A stretch of DNA of 60,659 nt from Paraglomus occultum (lineage: Eukaryota > Glomeromycota > Glomeromycetes > Paraglomerales > Paraglomeraceae): the NCBI GenBank assembly GCA_910592205.1, contig CAJVPJ010000040.1, positions 1-60,659 of the forward strand, written 5' to 3'. The translations under genes and the position numbers were made by a program. Below the pieces are notes generated by a model, which saw nothing but the letters and a program-made list of their open reading frames with translations, was not told the origin of the DNA and did no database searches. Positions 23,252 through 35,373 of the stretch are shown in pieces (positions within the stretch are counted from its first letter, which is position 1; each line of letters starts with the position of its first letter).

Positions 23252-24307
23252 TACACACACACACATACACACACACATACACATACACACACATACACAC
23301 ACACACATACACACACACACATACACACACGCATACACACACACACACCTTTCTGCCCGCATCGATGACAAATATATGTTGATGGCAGAGGACGCATCTG
23401 CTGTTGCTGCTGTTGTTGTGTATGCTGACCACCTCTACCATGAGGCCGTCCCTGGTTATATCTTCTAAACGGAGCACTGCATAACAAATAAAGCGATTGT
23501 CAATTAATAACAAGATAGATAATATAAAGTGTATTGTAAAGTCTAGATATGCTTACGCTGCCATCTGCTCCTGCGTTTTCTCCCAGAACTCTGACGATTG
23601 TTGGAACATTGCTTGTATTTTTTCCTCTTCGTTTGCATCTCCAGAAGTCTCTGACGTCATTAGAGGTGGAGGAATATGCGCCGCCTTTTGCATCAGATCG
23701 AGTCTCGATTCACCAGTCCTTAATTTTGAGCTGAAGACAAGAAATGATTAGATATTTAAAAAATTTTCCATATACATCCAGACATGCGAGACAAAGCAAA
23801 CGCTCTTTCATACCCATTAATTGAAGCAGCGGGGCCTCGAGCCGTAGTTCCAAAGTTTCTTTGCGGTGAGGGCGCTGTGCCTTCCAAGTACCTCTGAGCG
23901 TTACCTTTCCCAGGTCGAGTAGGCACTCGGCGTACGACAATTCTTGTGTTTCTTTTTATTAACACGTTATCATCTGTATAGTCTATACGGGAATCAATGA
24001 GTAATGAGCACGTTGATCAAAAACCCGTACATTTATTGTAATACTTGTTAATATCGATCAGTGTAAAAAAAGAAATGGTTGTGTTTCGTATGCATTTTAA
24101 CAATTACAGAATACAAGCAATCTGTACCATTGCAGACATACCTTCCGCAGTTCCTGCCTGTGAAACAACGAGATCAAAGTCGTTTCCTTTTAATTTCTTT
24201 GCCAGGAGGATCTCCCTCTTAGCGTCGAACACGGAGATCTCAGGACCATCAAAGGTTATTGTATCAAAGTCTATTGCCCCTTTAAATTGGTAATATATTA
24301 TCGACAT
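19748..24307 (-). CDS. MPE1: Mpe1/RBBP6-type cleavage-polyadenylation E3 ligase
   Basis: Ten exons: 24307-24142, 23982-23814, 23730-23557, 23476-23349, 23129-22958, 22869-22703, 22017-21728, 21648-21276, 21176-20705, 20552-19748, giving 971 residues. Order: DWNN ubiquitin-like domain (YYQFKGAIDFDTITFDG, then YTDDN, RIVVRRVP), CCHC zinc knuckle (YICHRCGQKGHWIQNC), the NCPTNGDKSFD and TTGIPKSFL block, and a RING/U-box (ELKCRMCSGLLKEA, TPCCKASYCDECIRNAL, FKCPSCGAHLVPDNLLP). After that come poly-Gln, a Gly/Met and RGG-rich segment, and a long Arg/Ser/His/Asp tail. Mpe1 is a subunit of the cleavage and polyadenylation factor; RBBP6 is its animal form. The tail is far longer than in yeast Mpe1. The intron splitting the zinc knuckle carries a CA repeat. 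Confidence 0.96.
21396..21490 (-). repeat. CAG/CAA poly-glutamine tract in MPE1
   Basis: A mixed CAG/CAA array encoding about 30 Gln with one Pro interruption, inside exon 8 of the Mpe1/RBBP6-type gene. It yields poly-Leu and poly-Ala phantom ORFs on the other strand. Confidence 0.95.
23209..23348 (+). repeat. (CA)n / (ACACAT)n microsatellite in intron 4 of MPE1
   Basis: About 140 bp of CA dinucleotide with periodic T substitutions. It ends right at the 5' splice site of the intron on the minus strand, so the donor itself (GTGTGT) is part of the repeat. Confidence 0.95.
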
Positions 24308-25644
<1,337 letters not shown>

Positions 25645-27877
25645 TTTGGCAGTTTCCATATCCCATCTAATTATCTGTTACAAGCTTTAGATATTCCTCT
25701 CTTTTTCTTTCCATAAGTTCATTGTTCTCCCATTTTCCCATACTATTATTTGATGTATTAAAAAGAAGTGCTTTGTGTACTAGAAGTTTGTTTTATTTAG
25801 GTGCAATTCGCTGAACCCTTGGTATGGGACGGGTTATCGTGGGGGGTTTTTTGCGACAACCAAAAATACTGCTAATATGATAATCATTGGTGACATTCAA
25901 AGAATTTTGATAATTAATTCAAATAGATAAACAATAAATAAACAGTTTTTACTTTAATTTTCAGGCAGCAATGTACGAATTACATAAATTACATCCATCT
26001 TGTGAGACAATCAACTTGTGTATTAATTAATTGATGTCATCATCCATTCCCCTTTTCGGATATACGCGCTATTCACCTTATAAGGAAACTGCCAAAAAAT
26101 TTCAATTGGGTAGCATCGAACGAACAATCCATCTGTGTTTGCTCTTGCCTTTTCCTTCCTCGTGTATATAATATACCTCGCATTAACAATACAAATAGAA
26201 AATAGCTAATTAGTAGCATCCATATCCATTCTATTATGTCAGGTTCACATTCTTTAACAACAGACGATCAAATAAGATCAAGTAATTAAAATGGTCATTT
26301 GTTTTCCTAAGCCCCACCGCTCGATACCAACGCCACTCAATACCATGACATGCACGGTATAGCCGCAACGATATACCGCACGGCAGGCGTATTTTAGGGA
26401 AATTACCAAAGCCAATTTTTCTCATCTCGTCTGCCGAGCCTCAACCGAACTATCCTCTTTAGCAAATCTTCCCATTGCTCACCGTATTCCGTAAAAGAGA
26501 ATACTCACAAACACGTTTAAATCCTCTGCTTTTTAATCTCATCCATCCCTCAGAGTTTGAAACTCGAAGGACGTCTGGTAAGCCTATTTCTTTTGGAAAG
26601 TTAGTTCGCGACAGAAGAAAGTCAGGAAGCTTGCGCTTTAGCGTACAGAGATGCTGGTTTTTTATTGGCATGTATGTTTACGTCACAAGATATTAATATC
26701 ATTACTGTCACACATCAAAATCTGACAAATTAAATTCTTTGATGCTCGTTATTTATTTCCTTATTTTGTGCCGACTTTGTTATCAAATAAAACGTGTACA
26801 TGAATAACCAAACAGATGTCTAACGCTAACTGGTGCAAACACTAATAATAGTACAAAACTTTCTATGACGTCAAAATTAACCGAGTGTAAGGATAATATT
26901 CCTAAATTGTGTCGTAATAGCGGGCTAAGATTACTGTAATAGTAATAGCGGATCTGTGAATTTCATACTCACGGGTGATTTCTAATGTCGCATGAGTGAC
27001 AATGGAGACTGGTAGATTTACAAAAAGGAGACTTTAATAATCAGTTGCGTCTTTTTTACTAAAATTTACAATGCGACATGTTTACAGGTTGTAAATTTCA
27101 TTCTCAAAACAATTAGATCAGTTAACCGTGCGGGTCTTTTCATCTAAAGAACGCTAAGGGCGATTATTAACGGATTTCTTAACTCTTTGATGTTGGCTAT
27201 CAGAATTTTCAAAGTTCTTGCTGACGATAATTTCATGTTAACAACAAATTGGATCCTAAATTTTGCTGAAATTATAGTAGCAACTTCGTTAGTGTAATGT
27301 GCATGCGCTTTCGGCTTCAGTTCAATGGCAAGTCAAGTAATTCATAGTTCGATGAGTTTCCGTAAAGAAATTATCGATTTTTAGTAATGTCTCTGTCATA
27401 CTATTTTCGCTGTTTGACACTAATGAACCCATGTATATTAATTGGAACCACTAGTATGTTAGAAAATGAAATTTCTAATAACGCGACATTAAAATTTCCG
27501 TAAATAGAACAACGAAACATTATCCAAAACTTTGATGAGGAAATATTAGGCCTTATTATATTTAAAGCCTGTTCGATATTTATTAGACATCTTTTATTGC
27601 TCTAAACCTAATTTCGTTATAATGGCGTAGTTTTCATATATCATATACCGTCTACTTTTGCACTTTTTATTGTTCCACCAGCAGGACAACTTGTCAGTGC
27701 AGCACATGTCGCTAAATAAGCAACTTTCCTGTTTAGTAATTTAGGCTGCGTATCGTACCATGCAGCATTTTGTCCAATGTATAACAAACGGTATTATCGT
27801 AACCCTGTTTACCTATTATATCAACGGTATTGGCGTGATTTTCATGATATAATAATAAACTAAAACGCGATACATGC
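25645..27877. other. 2.2-kb intergenic region
   Basis: 3' region of ARF1 followed by A+T-rich sequence. Two overlapping antisense ORFs at 26459-26696 have no recognisable motif. Nothing supported. Confidence 0.5.
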
Positions 27878-28111
27878 TCGTTGTGTGTTTGGGATTAAAA
27901 TTTATCCTAAAACAATCATAAAGACGACTGTCCATCAACCGATAATTGTATGTTCTTATGCTTAGTACTTGTTTATTACCCGACGTTTCGACTTGAGAAT
28001 ATTTTTTACTTTGTGCTAGGATAGATTGTGGGTGTGTTGAGCACTGCCAGATAGCGTATTATCCCCAAACGCAGCCTTAAGGAAAATCGTGTATTTGTCA
28101 AAGAGGTAAGA
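27878..28111 (+). pseudogene. Inverted partial copy of the Uma2-like gene
   Basis: This 234-bp stretch repeats, in inverse orientation, 28852-29086 of the neighbouring Uma2-like gene: the end of exon 4, the whole intron 4, exon 5 and its donor site. Intron retention means DNA-level duplication, not retroposition. In the exon 5 copy CGA has become a TGA stop (28038-28040). No start and no other exons are present, so it is a dead fragment. Confidence 0.9.
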
Positions 28112-29086
28112 GTTGTATTTTTATAGTCTGGTATCATTTTTTATTTCCCAAACAAGTGATGATGAATTGGATGATATCTCTATATACTTACCTATGATAG
28201 GGTGAAATCCCGAATAATATGCCGATTATGGTGTTACTAACTCCCCATCGTAAAGTGGGCACATCCTCCCGAACTTGCGCTGAACAAAAGCTATGTTATA
28301 TAAAATGAATTGACTTTTCGCACAATTTCATGAAGGATGTGGCCTACAACAATTATATTAAATAACCAGGACTTTGTTTATCCAATTGTCATTAGCAAAC
28401 TTTGAAAACCGCACTTTTATAATATCTTGTCTTACAAGACTTCCATATAGTAATATGGGTAAAACGTAATAATAATATCATAATACTTGCATTCTTAGTT
28501 AATTGCTATTATGCAAATGATTTACTTCTGTGATATTAAACCGTGAACATACTTTACTGTTCAAGTAAAACTGCTTGTTGTATGTCATATAAATCAATAA
28601 CAAAGTTGTCACCAACAACCGTATCGGGTACCACTACAGCATAACCATTGACGTTCGGAGCTTCGTCAATAATGGGAGGGTCCCAGAAAGTATCCGAGAC
28701 AGGAATGGTTACTTTAAACGCATCAAGATTCGGGGCATTACAGCCAGTAGGAGTAGATGTATTATGATAGATTGTTCCGCATTCCCACTATTTTTTTGCA
28801 AATTTACGTTAACCCTGATGTTCCGATTGTAAAAATACAACAGCGGATCAATCTTACCTCTTTGACATATACACGATTTTCCCTTAAGGCTGCGTTTGGG
28901 GATAATACGCTATCTGGCAGTGCTCGACGCACCCACAATCTAGCCTAGTACAAAATAAAAAATATTCTCAAGTCGAAACGTCGGGTAATAAACAAGTACT
29001 AAGCATAAGAACATACAATTATCGGTTGATGGACAGTCGTCTTTATAATTGTTTTAGGATAAATTTTAATCCCAAACACACAACGA
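27878..29086. repeat. 235-bp inverted repeat with 740-bp spacer
   Basis: Left arm 27878-28111, right arm 28852-29086, differing by only a handful of substitutions. The right arm is functional coding sequence of the Uma2-like gene and the left arm is the pseudogene fragment. A read-through transcript could form a long hairpin. Confidence 0.9.
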
Positions 29087-29827
29087 ACGTATTCCTCGTA
29101 CATCCACGTTTCGCATCTTGTATTCCATAAACTGACGCTTTGAGCATAACCCACTTCACAAATAATTCTAGAGTGAGCATTTCCCTGTGTAATATGTGTT
29201 GTTAGAAAATCCCTTAGAATATTAATGTCATAATAAAATATTACAACGTACTGTTTTATCACTGCGTGGAAAGCCAGGATATGAGACTGCTGGTTGAACA
29301 TGATCGTTTCTTGGTCGAACTGCAATGTCTGGCGCTATTTTGTCCCCACGGCCAACTGGATTGTAGTGAACTATTGGAAGAGAATTTGAGTTGCAAGCCA
29401 AAAAACAATAACAAAACAAGCAATTCTCTTACGTGGTTGATGAAAAACCGTTATCGGACCGAGTATCACACCGTTATTTGGCTTCAGAAAGCATTGATAA
29501 AGCACCGCTACAGCAGCTTCATGTTCTGCATTTGCCATTTCAATTACATATACTTTTTTATCGTTCAAATAAAATTTGTACCCAGATGCCTCGTTGCGAT
29601 CGAGGAAAGTATTATACTCTTTCACCGAAATCTTCTTCCCGATCTGAAAGGGTAAACTGAAAACCATACAAGTCAACAATGAATAACTCTTAAAGAAATG
29701 TGTAAGTCGCTTACTTTTCTTCTGTTAAAGGAAAATCTGGAAATTCAGGATATTTGTGGAGGAAGTTATCCCAAACTTCGTTCACTTTTTTTACCCAACG
29801 AGGGATTGAAGCAGACATTCGGGGCAT
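28554..29827 (-). CDS. Uma2-like (PD-(D/E)XK-fold) family protein, 314 aa
   Basis: Six exons, 29827-29715, 29656-29433, 29370-29252, 29184-29017, 28944-28858 and 28787-28554, all in phase. The start is the ATG at 29827, just after an in-frame stop; a second Met follows three codons later. ISVKEYNTFLD, KVYVIEMANAEHEAAV, then GDKIAPDIAVRP and RIICEVGYAQSVSLWNTRCETWMYEEYVRCVFGIKIY follow the order seen in bacterial Uma2-type nuclease-fold proteins: an Asp in PDIAV, a Glu in CEVGYAQS, then a conserved C-terminal helix-strand. The C-terminal part (TIPVSDTFWDPPI, YAVVVPDTVVGDNFVIDLYDIQQAV) lies outside that core. From memory, unverified, such proteins are numerous in Glomeromycotina. Enzymatic activity is unknown. 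A fragment of this gene lies inverted next to it. Confidence 0.85.
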
Positions 29828-31792
29828 TTCTGGAGTATCAGTGTTTGCCAGAGCTTAAATTATGATCAATTTGCTTCGGGGTCTTGATATTAATTTATGG
29901 TTGTCACGAGCTTAATTTACGTTGCATCAGATCTGTGTAACAACTAATTGCATGAATCATCGTGAACACGAAGTGTTATGGCATAGTTTTTTCTCTGGCG
30001 ACATTCCGGAATCGACATAATGCTGGTAGGCCTTTATTCGCCAAATGACCATATGGAAGAGATCGAGTTCCATCGAATAAAATCCAGCGTGTTTATCGTC
30101 AAATGGATTTAGCCCGATTTTATTCACTCGTCTATTTGCATAATGTATATTTGCATAAAGGAGCCCCGGTCCCTTAGTGGGACCTATAAGCTATTTGCAT
30201 ACCAAAGCTTCTTCTGTTTATGAGGCGTTGTTTTTATACATAACATCGTTTGCTGGGGGAATCGGTAACTTCAGCAAATCGAATATCTTCAAAGTAATTA
30301 GTATTAGAGGAGCTGCAGATCAAAGAAAGAAGAGAAGCAGTCGACCCACTAATGGTTTACTGGAAATACAAACAAGAGGAGTAAAACACGGGACATTAGA
30401 AATGAGTTAACGGATCATTCTTGTGTAATTTTGCGTGGTAAATAATGCAAAAGATCTGGACGAGAAATTGTTTGAATTGAAACGTATGAGTGAAAGTTAT
30501 TGAGATTACGTTGCCTTAAAAACAATTATCTAGAAAGTGAGAAAGAGATAACGAGAACTTTTTTAATCACTATTATGCAATGATTGCTTTCGAGTTATGT
30601 GTAATAATGCATATTAACAAATAATGTCTTACGATTATACTTTGCTATTTCAAGGTGAATGTTTACAAAACAGCTGATGTTGCAAATAAAAAATTTTGTT
30701 GTTTAACGTTCACACGCTTACAGTTACAATATATTTACTATCATCCTTGGAAGTCATGGTCGAATTGAAAAGAATTTATAAATAAATCTACAAAGAATAA
30801 AGTTTATATATTGATATAAGCTTGGCAAGTCAACATTGCGGGAGAGCAATCGGTTGCTGACCTTGATATTTCAGATAAAGCTGTGCCTTCTAGTATTTGA
30901 TCAAGACTAACTTATATAATTAATCCCGGACTGTTATTGGTTTTCTTCGCGAGAATAAAGCCTTGTACGGCTTAGTCATAAGGCTACCGACTCAGCCGAC
31001 TGTCCTGTACTATCTAAGCATCAGTTTCTAGTTGTATCTTCAAGAACGGACATAACTATTGAGAATTATTCGTCTTTTTCTATACTACGTTTTCATAATT
31101 CGTGTTTCTTAGTGCCAATTGCCGCAGACTTGCATTCTCGAATATACAGATATATTTTCCATCAGATATACAAATAATTTGTAAAGTACCATGGAATAAC
31201 AGTAGTGTTGAATTCATTAGACTTGCTTTTTTTATGGAATAACCGTAATCGTGGTAACAAATAACCATAAATTTTCTCGATCGGCGCAGCTTAAATGTAA
31301 TACGTGTCTTACAAAAAGTTCTTTTCGTATTTAAAACAACAAATTTTTATTATGCCGAGTTAGTTTTTAAAAATTGTACACAAAACGCAGCGTGCAAACG
31401 TTCAACAGATGTACCTGGAACTAGTAACAGACAAAGAAATGCACGTTCATATGTAAAGTACCTAATACCCGTAATCTGTAATTTTCGCGTGATCCTGGAA
31501 AGGTAAAGGTCCCTTATTTGTTTAATTACGCTAATAAACAATTTAAATTGGATTGCCGATCATGGAAAAAAAAGACAATGGTCAAACACTAATTTTTGTA
31601 TACGTGTAACAATACATTATGACGTCATAATCGTAACATTCCTAAATGAAAGTAATCCTAATCCTTCCAACCATTAGCGAAGGGCTTAACGCTTTTTCGC
31701 TTTCCATCCCCATCTCACGTTTCGACCCTTCTTTTGTACTATATATTTAATTGCCATATATCTGCACTGTGTATTTTAGTGAATTGTTCGAT
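29828..31792. other. 2-kb intergenic region
   Basis: No supported gene. An ORF at 30177-30410 is unrecognised. It follows a small hairpin (GGTCCC, five-base loop, GGGACC near 30168-30184) that I do not interpret. Confidence 0.45.
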
Positions 31793-33419
31793 ATGTCAAC
31801 ACCACAACCACCAAATACAAACCCATCACGGGTTATACCTTTAACATGCTCAGGTCATACCCGCCCTGTTGTACATTTGCAGTTTTCTCCCATAACTACA
31901 GATGGAACTTATTACTTGATAAGCGCTTGCAAAGGTTTTTATTTTATGCGAACGATCCATGTTTAGATTTACCGGTCGTCCCCCATCGAGTGACTGAGAT
32001 ACAATTTTCCTCTTTTATCTGTTATTTAGATTGTAATCCGATGTTACGAGATGGTCCTACTGGTGACTGGATCGGGACGTTCATAGGCCATAAGGGAGCA
32101 GTGTGGAGTGCTAAATTGAGCAAAGATGCTTCCAAAGCAGTTACTGCTTCAGCTGACTTTACCGCGTATGCATTGATTACGATTTTTTTGAGGAGAGTCC
32201 ACCCGTGCACCGAATAATCTCCTTCTTTTTTTTTCGTTTAATCTCTCTTTGACTTGAAAGTAAGCTATGGGATACTTATACAGGCGATGTTTTGCATTCG
32301 TTTACCCATGGCCACATTGTGCGTTCAGCTGATATTTCTGAAGACAGTACACGCATTGTGTCGGGTGGACAAGAGAAAAAATTGCGAGTATTTGATTTAA
32401 ATAAACCGGAAGAGCCAGCCATTGAAGTCGAGGCACACGAGGCTACTATCAAGAGTGTTATTTGGGATGGAGAGCGGAATGTCGTGTTAACTGCAGGAGA
32501 TGATAAAGAGATTCGGTAAGCGAGGATGCAATATATAGACTCTGGATTTATTTGCGAATCGAGAATCAACATCACGATAATGTAACATGACGAATATCAC
32601 GTCATTTCTTAGAGCCTGGGATGTGCGTGGTTTTAACCAGATCAACAGCTACAAGACGGAACAACCAATCACTAGCATGGAACTTTCTCTCGATGGCAAA
32701 TATATCACATGCACAGCAGGGAAGACCGTCTACTTTATAGACGCATCAACGTACGCCAGACATAACTGCTATACTTTGCTGATATTTTAGACTGTATTCC
32801 TTTCGACTTACTTTTGCGATTCCTTTTTCTTTTGGTTCTAGTTACCAATTATACAAATCTATCGATACTCAATACGATGTGTCATCTGTGTCATTACATC
32901 GTGACCATAAGCGATTTGTCGCTGGTGGTAGTAATGATTTGTGGGTTAGAATTTACGACTTTGAAAGTGGCAAGGAACTCGGTCAGTCTCTAGAAATCCT
33001 TAATGATATGCAATATATATTACCAGCGACTTTTACTGACAAGAATTTTTTTGTTTTAATAGAGGTGTATAAAGGACATCATGGACCCATTCATACAGTC
33101 AGTTACAGTCCTGATGGAGAAATATATGCAACTGGATCAGGTAAGACAGTCACGATATTAGGCATACGTGGAACTGGAGCGTTTATGCGGAGGAATTCTT
33201 TTTTTCAATTGACTAACTAATAATCATTCCAGAGGATGGAACTATAAGGCTGTGGCAGGTATGAAACTTGATTATTCCTAATTATTACAAGGCCAGGCCA
33301 ATTAATGAACATTAATTTATTATTATTTCTTATAGACTACACCAGGAAAGAGTTATGGTTTGTGGCAGAGTAAGGCAACAAAAGACGAAAAGGAAAACGA
33401 AGTCAATGGAATAGATTAA
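31793..33419 (+). CDS. STRAP: STRAP/Unrip-like WD40 protein
   Basis: Eight exons: 31793-31934, 32030-32165, 32261-32515, 32613-32750, 32842-32981, 33063-33140, 33233-33258, 33336-33419, giving 332 residues against about 350 in animals. The propeller blades are easily read: PLTCSGHTRPVVHLQFSP, DWIGTFIGHKGAVWSAKLS, ASADFTAKLWDTYTGD, FTHGHIVRSADIS, GGQEKKLRVFDL, VLTAGDDKEIRAWDVRG, AGGSNDLWVRIYDFESGKELE, YKGHHGPIHTVSYSPDGE and GSEDGTIRLWQT. This is the serine-threonine kinase receptor-associated protein family; in animals it joins the SMN complex in snRNP assembly. TGF-beta receptor binding is an animal feature and is not expected here. The start at 31793 is preferred over an in-frame ATG-like start upstream because homologs begin just before the first blade. 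The gene converges on HPM1, 225 bp away. Confidence 0.93.
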
Positions 33420-33644
33420 TCGCGAGTTGTGAATACGAAAGCTATTGTTATATTAATGTGATATTCAAAATCGCCCCGTAAATCGATGTTGCAGAAGAGT
33501 AAGAATGCGGAAATTGTGTTAAAAACAAAGCAATCAAAAAGCTCAGAGTATTAAAGTTTTCTTCCAGATCGATATCCATGATCAAATGATAGCAAACGAT
33601 GTGTATGGAGAGACTAACGTCTCACTCTATTAGATGGCTCATTG

Positions 33645-35207
33645 TCACTTGTACCTCAACTCTAGGATCTCTCTTTTTACATTGTTCGTCACATTGAAGA
33701 CAACTTTAACGTTGAATATACCATCTGCCTCAACCAACTGTTTGAACGGCAACACTCCTCCTCCGACTCCAAAATACATTGTTTTTGCTGCCACGTAACT
33801 AGCATATACGCGTAGTGGTCAAGGATGATGATTGATTCAGAGTAATGAGAATGCAGTTCGCAAGGTGAATTGCGGCGAGAAAGGATACGCAATCCCAGTC
33901 GGCCTTTTCAGAGATTCTTTAATGACATTATAAAGCTTGGGCATTGAAGAGATATTATATATAGTCTCTGACGTCAATATTATATCATATTTATCGCTAT
34001 TTGATTTCATATCGAGAACGTCCTAGACCCAAATAAAAAGACCATACGTTCACTGAATTGATTCGCTGACCAAATTCATTGCTGTCCAAATAATAAAAAA
34101 GCTTTTACCGTCAGTCCGGTCCAATCACCACTAAAGAATCTGCTTCTTTCAGTCACCTTTGCCAACAAGTTTATGCTGTCTGTTATATCAACTTCGGCAA
34201 TGTTGTCTTTGTCGATATCGTTATCACTCGGAGCGAGAGCAGTATTCAATAATATGTTCGGAATAGTCACGTGTCCAATGACTTGCTCGTTGTAATCTTG
34301 GAAATCAACCCTAATCAAAGGGCAACGAACGAGCATATAAATACCGGGGAGGGAGGACCCACAACCCAACTGCAATAAAGCAAAAAGACTGTTAGTAGTA
34401 ACTCTGACTTGATAAACTGAACGATATCAACGAATAATACAAACACATATCTCATTGTTACATACCACGCCTTCTCCCTTATAATTACCTCTAAACATTT
34501 CCCACCCATTTCGACATTAAACTCTCCTCTTTCGAACAACAATCCCAAATATTCCAGCAAATCACCAGCAGATTCCCATGTCTTTAATCCACCTGTATGT
34601 CACGAAATAGTACATTAAAACCAAATCAGGGTGGGACGAGTCACCCATGATCGGGGAGAAGGGAGGGACTACCTTCATACACTCCAATGACCAAATCACT
34701 ATCTGCAGAGACATCCAACAGGTGGTCTGCATTAGATTGTGCAAGATGGAGCTTGATGTCAGAGAGATGTCGTTTAAAGATGGAGACGGAATGTGAAAGA
34801 GTAATACGATTGCAAATGAACGTTGGCGGGAGAGTCACTGACTAAGTATGATGTAAGGGACAAGTTGAGAATGCGTAGAAAGAGGGGGGAGGCGTAAACA
34901 GATCGAGTAAACAAACGATTGGAACGCATACAGCATAATGAATATTCATTTATGCATTATAAATCATTTTTCGTGGTGTCGACGACTTACATGGTCATTT
35001 ACTACAAACTCTCGTGCGGGAATAAAATCAATGTTTTCTTCTTTTGCATCGATTGTATTTGTTTGTTGACCTTGCGCAATTTCCATATCACAATCTGACA
35101 CATCTTGGTCGTCAATCTGTCAACGGGTTCTGTTACTCAATTGACTAAAACTGATCTTTATATAACACCAATTTTATGCTTACCGAAAAATTAAATTTAA
35201 AAGTCAT
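33645..35207 (-). CDS. HPM1: Protein-histidine N-methyltransferase (METTL18/Hpm1 family)
   Basis: Seven exons: 35207-35184, 35116-34991, 34841-34673, 34592-34489, 34369-34109, 34022-33889, 33798-33645, giving 323 residues. SDLVIGVYEGGLKTWESAGDLLEYL, then KCLELGCGSSLPGI (SAM-binding motif I), VDFQDYNEQVIGHVTIPNILLN (the FQDYN motif typical of the family), FFSGDWTGL, YDIILTSETIYN and YVAAKTMYFGVGGGVLPF follow METTL18/Hpm1 in order. These enzymes methylate a histidine of ribosomal protein uL3 (Rpl3) and tune translation and ribosome assembly. The first exon encodes only eight residues. The N-terminal acidic stretch is variable. The gene is divergent from UNC50, with 166 bp between starts. Confidence 0.92.
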
Positions 35208-35373
35208 TAGTATTAGTATTAGCTTATTATTATCGTCCCCCCCCCCCCCCAACAATAAAAAAAAAGGCATTTGATATGTGATTGTGTAACCGTCCATTAT
35301 TCCAAGCCACTTTTACGGATTCTCTCGCTTTGCATATTTTCAGTTGCTTTTCTCACTACAGGAAGATCGGTAC
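35208..35373. promoter_or_regulatory. 166-bp bidirectional promoter of HPM1 and UNC50
   Basis: Very short divergent spacer. It holds a TTAGTA run and a homopolymer of 14 C (35237-35250) followed by an A run. The poly-C/poly-A block may exclude nucleosomes; that is inference. Confidence 0.5.

Noticed and set aside
23138-23513. Cys/Val-repeat ORFs around the CA repeat
   Set aside because: They are translations of the intronic CA/TG microsatellite in three frames. Only the CHRCGQK segment is coding.
26459-26696. Overlapping ORFs of about 70 codons on both strands
   Set aside because: Both strands open by chance. No motif and no neighbouring exon.
30150-30190. Hairpin GGTCCC/GGGACC as a possible tRNA or terminator
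   Set aside because: Only a six-base stem; no cloverleaf, anticodon arm or TPsiC-like sequence.
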